5,867 bases of DNA from Leptospira sp. (lineage in GTDB: Bacteria > Spirochaetota > Leptospiria > Leptospirales > Leptospiraceae): the NCBI GenBank assembly GCA_025457985.1, contig JALOTI010000138.1, forward strand, positions 1-5,867. Reading direction: 5' to 3'. Position 1 is the stretch's first letter, and each line of letters starts with the position of its first letter. Shown here in pieces: positions 1 to 5,867 of this stretch. The translations under genes and the position numbers were made by a program. The notes below the pieces were generated by a model. That model was not told where the DNA came from, did not search any database, and was given only the letters and a program-made list of their open reading frames with translations.

Positions 1-1137
1 AGTACAACTAAAATTATTCAGTCTTTGTGAAGGAGGAGAATTGTTTGACAGAATTGATTAGGAAGGATGTTTTGATGAGGCCAGGGCCAGAAATATCTTC
101 ATTCAGATCGTAAAGACCTTAAAATACCTTCACTTGCAAAAAATCTGCCACAGAGACCTCAAAGCTGAAAACTTTCTGTTCAACAATATCAACGACGATA
201 GAATCACCCTTATTGACTTTGGCCTTTCTTATCAGTGGAGCAACAACATGAAGTAGGAACTGGTTATGACTGGAAACAACAAATTAGTAGGCACATCCTA
301 CTATGTAGCTCCTGAAGTTATTGCCAAAAACTACGATGAAAGGTGCGATATTTGGTCTGCTGGAGTACTCCTTCACGTCATTTTGACTGCGACTCCACCC
401 TTCTCAGGAGAGGACGACAATGAGATCCTTAACAACATCAACAAAGGCAATTATTAGGAAAGTAACTCTTCTTTAACACAGATTAGTAGGTTGTCAAGTT
501 AAGTCCATTTGTTAGAGATCTTTTGAAAAAGATGTTAGTGTTGGTCGACAAGAGAATCACTTTGGATTAAATTTTGTAGCATCCGTGGATTACAGTTGGC
601 ATCGATAAGGCACCTAAGCTAAAATTGAATTTTAGCAAAATGAAAGAAGTTGTTAGGTTTTCAAAGCTTAAATCAGTGTTTCTGGCTTTTATTTCCTCTC
701 AACTTCCTGCAAAGTAGATTTAATAACTATCACAACTGTTCCGTCAAATCGACAAAAACAATGATGGTTTTCTTTCAGTAACCGAAATAGAAAACGCTCT
801 CAAGGCTTAAGGAATCGCAACAACGTATAATTAGCTGCATCCAATCCTGAAGAGTATGGACTTGGACAAGAACGGAAAAATAAATTATAACGAGTTCATA
901 GCCAGCATGGTTAGCGAAGAGTATTGCCAAAAAAAGGATTATTTGGACTATATTTTCCAGTACTTCGACGCAGATAGAAACGGAAAAATCAGCAGACAGG
1001 AGTTAGCAGGGGCAATAAACAGGATGGGTTTCAAGGTTCCAGCCAAATTCATACACGACCTCATCAGCGAAGCAGACATCAACAAAGACGAAGAAATTAG
1101 CTATGAATAGTTTTTATTAGCCCTTAAAGCCAAATGA
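1..1137 (+). CDS. Calcium-dependent protein kinase (CDPK), copy A, 5'-truncated, spliced, TAR read as Glu
   Basis: This is a Ser/Thr kinase switched on by Ca2+ through its own C-terminal EF-hands. The coding segments are 1, 22-461 and 482-1137, with 20-nt introns at 2-21 and 462-481. They give 365 residues ending at TGA 1135-1137. The visible part starts at LCEGGELFDRID in the kinase domain and holds HRDLKAEN, DFG (IDFGLS), VAPE, CDIWSAGVLLH and HPWI. An autoinhibitory junction and four EF-hands follow. Loops 1-3 are canonical (DKNNDGFLSVTE, DLDKNGKINYNE, DADRNGKISRQE). Loop 4 has Glu in place of Gly at position 6, and its position 12 is a TAG codon. Thirteen in-frame TAA/TAG codons occur. 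Reading them as Glu gives family-typical text such as KEIEELSQLF and ILEHPWI. About 112 N-terminal residues (Gly loop, catalytic Lys, alphaC) lie outside the window, judging from copy B. In-frame stops under the standard code are therefore not damage. Confidence 0.93.
2..21 (+). other. 20-nt spliceosomal intron, CDPK copy A (phase 2)
   Basis: The segment begins GTACAACT and ends TTCAG. Removing it joins base 1 to 22-24 and gives the D-L-C-E-G-G-E-L start of the exon. The complete copy B has a 20-nt intron at exactly the same codon and phase (1706-1725), which supports the call although only one upstream exon base is visible. Confidence 0.8.
462..481 (+). other. 20-nt spliceosomal intron, CDPK copy A (phase 1)
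   Basis: It starts GTAACT and ends ACACAG. The upstream exon is in the frame of position 23 and the downstream exon in the frame of 484. Excising exactly 20 nt joins GNYEE to NEEVVKLSPFVRDLL, a continuous kinase C-lobe. Copy B has an intron of the same length at the homologous codon (2166-2185). If retained, the frame meets TGA at 524-526. Confidence 0.93.
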
Positions 1138-1350
1138 TCAGTATTTATCTATTTGCTACTAACTTTTGTCAATAAGCTACTCCTTTACGGAGAATCTGCA
1201 GAAGCGTATAGCCAGCTAACAGGTTCAACTATCTCCATGTGCTTGGTTTATCAGGTGAAGGAGTAAAAAGATAAAAAGAGCATAGACTTTGTAAGTGTCA
1301 TAATATAAACGTCTGACAGATCAGATTATTATTATTGATTATAAAAAGAA
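1138..1350 (+). other. Intergenic spacer between tandem CDPK genes
   Basis: These 213 bp carry the 3' UTR of copy A and the promoter/5' UTR of copy B. No open frame of interest, tRNA or canonical AATAAA was seen; the nearest match is AATAAG at 1171-1176. An in-frame TGA at 1336-1338 lies five codons before ATG 1351, which fixes that ATG as the start of copy B. The last 30 bp are A/T-rich, with a short ATT run. Confidence 0.6.
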
Positions 1351-2844
1351 ATGGAGATCGAATGTTTGTCCCCTTACACTCCTATTTCGTCCAAAACTGC
1401 CATCAGAAAGGATTTTTTCATCCAGTCCCGAAAAGAAGACATCAAAAGTGTCTATATTTTTCATCATAAGGTAGACCTTAAGTTATAAAGCCCATAGGAC
1501 GCGGAGGCTACGGCACCGTTTATCAGGCCACTCTAAAGCAGCCGCCCTACTCTGAGAGGTGCGTCAAGGTTATCAACAAGCGGTTCATCAAAAACCCTGA
1601 GGTTTTGAAAAATTAAGTAAATGTCCTACGGCAGTTGGACCACCCGCACATAGTCAGACTTTACGAAACATACTAGGACTAGAACTACCTCTACCTTGTT
1701 GAAGAGTAAGTTTTTTGTAATTTAGCCTATGTGAGGGCGGTGAACTCTTCGACCGCATCGACGAATGCGGATGTTTCAATGAGTAGGTCGCGCGCAAGAT
1801 ATTTCTGCAGATGGTCAAGACTGTCAACTACCTGCACCTGCAGAAAATATGTCACCGGGACCTCAAAGCTTAGAATTTCTTGTTCCCCAACTCACTCGAT
1901 GATAATATAATGCTTATCGACTTTGGGCTATCTTTCAAGTGGAACCACGACATGAAAGCCTAAATGGAAATCTCAGGCGCCAACAAAATTGTCGGCACTT
2001 CCTACTACGTCGCCCCTGAAATACTCAACAAAAACTATGACCAAAGATGCGATATTTGGGCACTTGGCATCCTTTTGCATATTATCACCACTGCTACAGC
2101 TCCCTTTACTGGAGACACCGATTAAGAGATTTTACATAAAATTAGGACCAGTCCCTACAGATAAAGTACACTTTCCTCTATCTAGACCAATAAATTCAAA
2201 AACTAAGTCCGAGCTTAAGGGACCTTATTTCTAAAATACTGGTACCAGCCTAAAATAGAATCAGTCTTCAAGAAATTTTCAACCACCCCTGGATAAAACG
2301 CGACGTAAAAGATCTATCCTTAAACTCAGCCCTCGATTTCCAAAAAATGAAGAGATTTTCTTCCTACTCAAGGTTAAAAGCTGTAGTCTTAGCTTTCATT
2401 TCCACCCAGCTACCTTTCAAATAAATCTAGTCTCTGAGCAACTTGTTCCAACAAATCGACACCAACAACGATGGCTGCTTAACGGTCGATGAAATAGAGA
2501 AGGCTTTGAAGAAGCAAGGAGTTATCATCAATAGCAAAGAACTGCATGCTGTTCTCAAAAGCGTAGATATGGACAAAAATGGCAAAATAAACTTTAATGA
2601 GTTTATCGCCTCGATGCTTGAGGATTAGTACTGCTTGAAGCAGGACTACATCATCTACATCTTCAAGTACTTTGACCAAGACAGAAATGGAAAAATTGGA
2701 CGATAGGAGCTATTCAGGCAAATAGAGCAAATGGGTCTATAACTGCCTATGAGGGTAGTCAACTAAATCATGAAGGAAGCTGATATCGACAGGGATGAGG
2801 AGATCAGCTACCAATAGTTCGTGAAAGCCATCGAAGGCAAGTGA
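1351..2844 (+). CDS. Calcium-dependent protein kinase (CDPK), copy B, complete, 4 exons, TAR read as Glu
   Basis: The exons are 1351-1470, 1491-1705, 1726-2165 and 2186-2844, encoding 477 residues and ending at TGA. The order is that of a typical CDPK: a short N-terminus without an obvious myristoylation Gly2, a kinase domain from about residue 36, an autoinhibitory junction, then four EF-hands. Visible elements are the Gly loop GRGGYG (43-48), Lys66, the alphaC Glu82 (a TAA codon), HRDLKAEN (155-162, Glu161 from TAG), DFG 177-179 and APE 208-210. EF loops start at 350, 386, 422 and 458. Loop 4 reads DIDRDEEISYQ and then TAG at position 12, so a Glu there restores Ca2+ ligation. Seventeen in-frame TAA/TAG codons occur. 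The third exon is 440 nt, the same length as its counterpart in copy A. HRDLK-A-EN, with Ala for the usual Pro, is shared by both copies. Family and structure are secure; the physiological substrate is unknown. Confidence 0.95.
1471..1490 (+). other. 20-nt spliceosomal intron 1, CDPK copy B (phase 0)
   Basis: It starts GTAGAC and ends ATAAAG. The ATG frame (1351) and the Gly-loop frame (1491) differ. Excising exactly 20 nt joins VYIFHHK to PIGRGGYGTVY, a normal kinase start. If retained, translation meets TGA at 1606-1608. Confidence 0.88.
1706..1725 (+). other. 20-nt spliceosomal intron 2, CDPK copy B (phase 2)
   Basis: It starts GTAAGT and ends ATTTAG, with a T-rich middle. Excision gives ENYLYLVED-LCEGGELFD across the kinase hinge. 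The position and phase match the intron at 2-21 of copy A. Confidence 0.95.
2166..2185 (+). other. 20-nt spliceosomal intron 3, CDPK copy B (phase 1)
   Basis: It starts GTACAC and ends TATCTAG, with a pyrimidine-rich middle. Excision joins SPYRE to NQEIQKLSPSLRDLI. The position and phase match the intron at 462-481 of copy A, so this intron predates the duplication. Confidence 0.94.
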
Positions 2845-2925
2845 TCTTTTACTACTATTTTATCGTATGGCTTGAGAGGTGGACAGTGCGAGTTGGCTAG
2901 AGTTGCTGGAAGTGGGCAAATATAT

Positions 2926-2987
2926 TTTATTGTTTTATTGCGAGTAAGACTATAGTATAGTATCTTTGGGGAAATAAAGCAATAAAA
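2926..2987. promoter_or_regulatory. Candidate bidirectional polyadenylation region between convergent genes
   Basis: Copy B (+) and the Myb gene (-) converge with 180 bp between their stops (2844 and 3025). Two AATAAA motifs for the + transcript sit at 2973-2978 and 2981-2986. Two for the - transcript sit at 2926-2931 and 2934-2939. A perfect 9-bp inverted repeat, TTTTATTGC (2933-2941) and GCAATAAAA (2979-2987), contains one motif of each set. Cleavage downstream of these signals would make the two 3' UTRs overlap. Use of AATAAA in this ciliate is an assumption. Confidence 0.4.
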
Positions 2988-3024
2988 TTAAAGAAATGGA
3001 AAAATAAAAATCATTAAGGCGAGG

Positions 3025-3480
3025 TCAGACTTTTATTTTTTTGATCTCAAGGGCTTGGTCAGTGAGACTTTCTTCGTCTTCTTCAAAGCTGATAAATGAG
3101 TTTTTTCTGCTCTGTTGAATAGAATTATCAGTTACTCCCTTGCAATCTACCAGCGCCTCCCAAAAGTTCAGGTCGCACCTCCCGCTAGAATACTACACTC
3201 TAAAATCAATAGAACCTTACATCTTCTCAAGGTAGTAGGAAAGGTCTTCCCTCCGCAGAGATCCTTCACACATCGATTTTGAATTCTTAGTGATCTCTTC
3301 TGGAAATTCCTGGATGTCACCGCTAAGGGGGCTTTCTTCGAGCTAATTCATTGGCTCAGCTGACTTGTTTTTGAGGAAAAACTTCTGGGCGTGGGAACGC
3401 ACCTGCGAACCGGATCGCGTGCGGACGTAGTTTTCCACTTTCTTCCAATCTTTTCCAAGAGATGTTTCGCTCAAGATAGC
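3025..3480 (-). CDS. SHAQKYF-class Myb/SANT protein, C-terminal part, 5' end lost at the chimeric join
   Basis: This reads as a eukaryotic single-repeat Myb DNA-binding protein. Reading down from about 3455 it shows GKDWKKVENYV, TRSGSQVR and then SHAQKFF (3376-3396), the signature third helix of the class. The frame continues through TAG 3343-3345, TAA 3217-3219 and TAG 3193-3195, read as Glu as in the kinase genes. It ends at TGA 3025-3027. The tail is acidic and Ser-rich (SFEEDEESL) and ends KKIKV. The helix-1 consensus (W-T-x-E-E-H type) is missing: upstream of GKDW the sequence turns into a bacterial small ORF. The 5' boundary given here is approximate. The role is probably transcriptional regulation in the nucleus, inferred from the family. 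Confidence 0.75.
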
Positions 3481-3515
3481 CGTTTCGGAAATTTCTTTAG
3501 CCTGCATCAAATTAA
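3450..3515. other. Ciliate/bacterial breakpoint zone
   Basis: On the minus strand, bacterial text (MEIDMSPDAITNRLKLMEQ... from 3588) becomes ciliate Myb text (GKDWKKVENYV...) within this zone. The frame stays open across it, so neither a stop nor a repeat marks the join, and the exact base cannot be fixed by eye. On the low-coordinate side genes need TAR as sense codons and have 20-nt introns. On the high-coordinate side neither occurs. No telomeric repeat, insertion sequence or target-site duplication was seen. Confidence 0.8.
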
Positions 3516-3588
3516 TGCTCAGTTGCCAAAGTTGTTCCATCAATTTTAGACGATTCGTAATTGCATCCGGCGACATATCAATTTCCAT
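3490..3588 (-). CDS. Small bacterial ORF of unknown function, 3' end lost at the join
   Basis: About 30 bacterial residues are visible, starting MEIDMSPDAITNRLKLMEQ and predicted helical. The ATG at 3588 overlaps the end of the upstream nucleotidyltransferase by 11 nt. An AGAGG Shine-Dalgarno-like sequence (minus strand, 3600-3596) lies 7 nt before it. Translational coupling with that gene is therefore likely. The pattern MSPxAIxxRLK..xxLWxLS recalls small hypothetical proteins of environmental bacteria, but I cannot name a family. The real C-terminus is missing, and the frame runs on into the ciliate Myb sequence. Confidence 0.6.
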
Positions 3589-4036
3589 TTTCCAACCTCT
3601 CGATGTCCGCTAAATCCTGCAATCTTCCGCTGATAGTTTTCAGCGAAATTAAACCGTCTTTGGAAACCGAAAAAACTGTTCCCTGATTCCAGCTAAACGC
3701 TTTGCGGTCGTTCCAAACTTCTTTTAACGCTTCGGTTACAAGCAATAAATCAAGTGTAATCAGCGTTTTAGTTTCTTCATCAATTTTCGAGATTCGCCGA
3801 ATTTCAACTTTCCCGTCGTGAAAACTGAGCGGCAAACCTTCTATGTTATAACCGAAATTTTGGGCGATTTGCCAAACTTCGTCTAAATTTTCCGTCAGAA
3901 TCAATAAATCAATATCAACCGTTGCTCTTGGAAAACCAAGAATCGCCATCGCCCAACCGCCGCAAACCGCATAATCAATTTTTCGCTCGTTTAAGGCTTT
4001 TGTGATGTTTGTAAATTCATCAAGCAAGGTTGCCAT
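3578..4036 (-). CDS. Nucleotidyltransferase-fold protein (AbiEii/DUF6036-like)
   Basis: This is a 152-residue, apparently full-length protein of the polymerase-beta-like nucleotidyltransferase superfamily. Gly26-Gly27 is followed by RATVDIDLLI, with acidic metal ligands Asp41 and Asp43. A third candidate acid, Asp95, sits in a beta strand (TLDLLLV). The C-terminal helix has the family-typical ISLKTISGRLQDLADIERL text. The ATG lies 3 nt after the alaS-fragment stop and in the same frame as alaS. MATLLDEF followed by CGGWAMAI is a plausible native N-terminus. The overlapping downstream small ORF suggests a two-gene unit. Relatives include antitoxin or toxin components of abortive-infection-like modules and uncharacterised enzymes; which applies here cannot be told from sequence. 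Confidence 0.82.
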   Translation of the reverse strand: MATLLDEFTNITKALNERKIDYAVCGGWAMAILGFPRATVDIDLLILTENLDEVWQIAQNFGYNIEGLPLSFHDGKVEIRRISKIDEETKTLITLDLLLVTEALKEVWNDRKAFSWNQGTVFSVSKDGLISLKTISGRLQDLADIERLENGN

Positions 4037-4039
4037 AAA

Positions 4040-4873
4040 TTATTTTCCCATAGCCAAATCCGCCGTAAAATCAACAATCGGTTTAATCAAACTCGTTTCA
4101 TAATTCGTTTTATGACCTTCTAAAACCGCGGTTAATCTTTCTAAACCTGCACCTGTATCAACCGATGGAGCGGGCAAGTTTTCTAACGTAAAAGTGCCGT
4201 CAGCATTTTGGATTCGGTTGTATTGCATAAAGACGAGATTCCAGATTTCCATCGTTGTATCACCTTCGCCATTCACCCATTTGGCGACATTATCGGCTTC
4301 GTCATCACCCAGAAAATAATGGATTTCCGAACACGGTCCGCACGGTCCTGTGTCGCCCATTTGCCAAAAATTATCTTTTTTATCGAACGGCAAAACTCTA
4401 TCGGGCGATGCACCGTTTTTTATCCATAAATCTCTCGCTTCGTTGTCCGCCGGAACGTCATCATCACCGCCGAAATACGAAAACCACAGATATTTTTTTT
4501 CAAGACCAAGTTTTCCTTCATCTTTGCTTCCTGTAAGAAAATCCCAAGCAAAACGAATCGCATCTTCTTTGAAATAATCGCCGAACGAGAAATTTCCGAG
4601 CATTTCAAAAAAAGTATGATGACGGGCAGTTTTGCCAACTTCATCTAAATCATTGTGTTTTCCGCCTGCTCTGATGCACTTTTGCGAGGTCGTCGCACGA
4701 GAATATTCACGTTTATCTTGTCCCAAAAAAACGTCTTTGAATTGATTCATTCCTGCATTTGCAAACAAAAGTGTTGGATCGTTGCTTGGCAAAAGCGGAG
4801 ATGAATGAACAATTTTATGTCCATTTCGTTCAAAATATTCTAAAAATCTTTGTCTAATTTCGTTTCCGTTCAT
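4040..4873 (-). CDS. alaS: Alanyl-tRNA synthetase, N-terminal fragment only (277 of about 870 residues)
   Basis: Intact alaS charges tRNA-Ala with alanine. The N-terminus [14 protein letters not shown] matches the family start. Class II core elements follow: the motif 1 region [18 protein letters not shown] (30-47), motif 2 from [15 protein letters not shown] through [18 protein letters not shown], the [16 protein letters not shown] loop, and motif 3 DTGAGLERL (239-247). The frame stops at TAA 4040-4042, just after [12 protein letters not shown]. In full-length AlaRS that point leads into the tRNA-recognition helices, then the editing, DHHA1 and C-Ala domains, all absent here. Shifting the frame does not recover them: the alternative frame hits TGA within ten codons. 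The fragment could form adenylate at most and is unlikely to be the cell's working enzyme. A duplicated remnant, a deletion or a chimeric join at about 4040 would each explain it. Confidence 0.9.
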   Translation of the reverse strand: MNGNEIRQRFLEYFERNGHKIVHSSPLLPSNDPTLLFANAGMNQFKDVFLGQDKREYSRATTSQKCIRAGGKHNDLDEVGKTARHHTFFEMLGNFSFGDYFKEDAIRFAWDFLTGSKDEGKLGLEKKYLWFSYFGGDDDVPADNEARDLWIKNGASPDRVLPFDKKDNFWQMGDTGPCGPCSEIHYFLGDDEADNVAKWVNGEGDTTMEIWNLVFMQYNRIQNADGTFTLENLPAPSVDTGAGLERLTAVLEGHKTNYETSLIKPIVDFTADLAMGK

Positions 4874-5011
4874 AAATAATTCAAAAATTATAGTTTATCA
4901 CGTTGCTTGCTATGTGAAAAATTTCGCTAAAAATCAGGAAACTTTTTTGTTGAAAAGGCGATAACTGAAATAGCGGTTTTTGTGTTTCAAATTATAATTT
5001 AGGTGAAAATT
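4874..5011. promoter_or_regulatory. Divergent promoter region between alaS fragment and M15 peptidase gene
   Basis: These 138 AT-rich bp separate divergent starts. TATAAT occurs on the minus strand (4892-4887), 13 nt before the alaS ATG, and on the plus strand (4993-4998), 13 nt before the peptidase ATG. Neither has a convincing TTGACA partner at 16-18 nt. If used as -10 boxes, both leaders would be only a few nt long, so these matches may be chance in AT-rich DNA. Confidence 0.3.
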
Positions 5012-5867
5012 ATGGGAAAAGTCGGTGGAATAGATAACAATAATGTAAGTTTTGAAAACTTTTTGAATAGGTTTTTTCAAGAAACTCCAGCAATCAGCAA
5101 TGCACCTGAGTTCATTCCTCAAGGTTCATACGCAGAAAAAGTCGGATTTAATTCAGCCGATTTTATGAAAGCGAACTTGGCTCAATCTGTTTCTCCGCTT
5201 GATGCTGTTTCTGAATCTCGTCTTGCCAAAGTAAATCCTGAATTAGCCAGCCGAATTCGAGCAATGGCGGCTGATTTGAAATCACAAGGAATTGATATTC
5301 GTGTAACAGATGGTTTGCGAACAGTCGAAGAACAAAACGCTCTTTATGAACAAGGACGCACAAAACCTGGGAACATTGTAACCAATGCCAGAGGCGGAAG
5401 TAGTTATCATAATTACGGTTTAGCGGTTGATGTTGTGCCAATGGTTAATGGCAAAGCAAATTATAATGTTTCAGCAGATACTTGGAATAAAATTGGTGCG
5501 GCTGGCAAAAAATACGGATTAGAATGGGGCGGAGATTTCAAAAGTATTGTAGATAAACCGCATTTTCAGATGTCAGGCGGAGCAGGAAGAGCAAGAGATT
5601 GGTTGCCAACCTATCAACAAGGTGGATTACAAGCAGTTTGGGACAAAGCTAACCAAAACACACCGCCGATTGGAAACTTACCAACAACACCGCCAACTAC
5701 AGGAACGCCACCAACAACCGGCACAACACCTGTCAATTCAACTGATAGCGTCAAATTTGGTTCGCGTGGTGAAAGTGTTCGCCAAATTCAGCAACAACTA
5801 CAAAAATTAGGTTACAACATCAAAGATGATGGAATTTTCGGACCAAAAACCGATGCTGCGGTTAAAG
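5012..5867 (+). CDS. M15-family (VanY/endolysin-like) peptidoglycan peptidase with C-terminal PG-binding domain, 3'-truncated
   Basis: The frame is open from ATG 5012 to the window end (285 codons). A TAG at 5000-5002 is in frame upstream, and AGGTGA (5001-5006) acts as a Shine-Dalgarno sequence 5 nt before the ATG. Residues about 65-190 form the zinc peptidase domain. RVTDGLRTVEEQNALYEQGR precedes the SxHxxGxAxD metal motif S131-D140 (His133, Asp140). LEWGGDF (170-176) and DKPHFQ with His184 complete the site. A Pro/Thr-rich linker (about 220-245) leads into a PG_binding_1 domain (from Val247, SRGESVRQIQQQLQKLGY, then DGIFGPKTDAAVK), cut off by the window end. The enzyme should cleave peptide stems in peptidoglycan. 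No signal peptide or membrane segment is visible in the first 60 residues. It may be a phage-type endolysin needing a holin, a secretion-system effector or a housekeeping carboxypeptidase exported another way. Confidence 0.9.
   Translation, partial: MGKVGGIDNNNVSFENFLNRFFQETPAISNAPEFIPQGSYAEKVGFNSADFMKANLAQSVSPLDAVSESRLAKVNPELASRIRAMAADLKSQGIDIRVTDGLRTVEEQNALYEQGRTKPGNIVTNARGGSSYHNYGLAVDVVPMVNGKANYNVSADTWNKIGAAGKKYGLEWGGDFKSIVDKPHFQMSGGAGRARDWLPTYQQGGLQAVWDKANQNTPPIGNLPTTPPTTGTPPTTGTTPVNSTDSVKFGSRGESVRQIQQQLQKLGYNIKDDGIFGPKTDAAVK

Noticed and set aside
266..1110. Short standard-code ORFs suggesting kinase pseudogenes with many stops
   Set aside because: Reading TAA/TAG as sense and removing 20-nt introns gives uninterrupted, conserved proteins ending at TGA in both copies.
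1178..1265. 8-bp inverted repeat TACTCCTT / AAGGAGTA in the CDPK spacer
   Set aside because: It is short with a 72-nt loop, so chance is likely.
1989..2234. + strand open frame overlapping exon 3 of copy B
   Set aside because: It is an out-of-frame shadow of the kinase exon crossing the 2166-2185 intron, with no recognisable domain.
1..3480. Ciliate code 6 (TAA/TAG = Gln)
   Set aside because: Gln would fall on the alphaC Glu, the HRDLKxEN Glu and EF-hand position 12. Glu fits all of these and the paralogue's GAA/GAG codons. A few TAR sites align with CAA/CAG in the sister copy, but these are variable positions.
4034..4060. A single-base frameshift truncating alaS
   Set aside because: Restoring one base gives only a few codons before TGA and no AlaRS continuation, so the downstream gene is truly absent at this spot.
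4208..4644. Several open frames on both strands inside alaS
   Set aside because: They are shadows of the well-supported alaS frame, with low-complexity or Arg/His/Pro-rich nonsense translation.
5163..5441. Minus-strand open frame
   Set aside because: It is antisense to the catalytic domain of the M15 peptidase and has no recognisable features.
1..5867. CRISPR array, tRNA/rRNA genes, IS elements, telomeric repeats
   Set aside because: No regular repeats, cloverleaf-like segments, rRNA-like stretches, transposase text or ciliate telomere repeats were seen on reading both strands.

Overview
The window joins two unrelated kinds of DNA. Positions 1 to about 3480 are ciliate nuclear DNA. The rest, about 3500 to 5867, is bacterial. 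The join falls inside a reading frame on the minus strand.

Ciliate part: two tandem calcium-dependent protein kinase (CDPK) genes lie on the + strand (1-1137, lacking its 5' end, and 1351-2844, complete). The C-terminal half of a SHAQKYF-class Myb protein lies on the minus strand (about 3480 down to 3025). These genes can only be read if TAA and TAG are sense codons and TGA is the only stop. The residue at those codons looks like glutamate, not glutamine. TAA/TAG falls on the alphaC Glu of the kinase fold, on the Glu of the HRDLK-x-E-N catalytic loop (GAA in the sister gene) and on position 12 of EF-hand loop 4 in both paralogues. That is the peritrich nuclear code (NCBI table 30), so the source is probably a peritrich such as a Vorticella, Carchesium or Campanella relative. 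Five introns are needed to restore the kinase frames. Every one is exactly 20 nt, starts GTA and ends AG, and two of the positions are shared by both paralogues.

Bacterial part: on the minus strand, alaS comes first but is cut to its first 277 codons. A small nucleotidyltransferase follows 3 bp later, then an 11-bp-overlapping small gene whose 3' end is lost at the join. Divergent from alaS is an M15-type peptidoglycan peptidase with a Pro/Thr-rich linker and a C-terminal peptidoglycan-binding domain, which runs off the window end. These genes use no internal TAA/TAG, show Shine-Dalgarno-like sequences and contain no 20-nt introns, so they behave as ordinary bacterial DNA. The lineage cannot be fixed from sequence alone. 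A moderately AT-rich environmental bacterium, perhaps Acidobacteriota, is a guess.

The simplest reading is an amplification or assembly chimera between a ciliate and a food or associated bacterium. A real bacterial insertion into the macronuclear genome is possible but unproven. The most informative content is the combination of TAR=Glu and uniform 20-nt introns.
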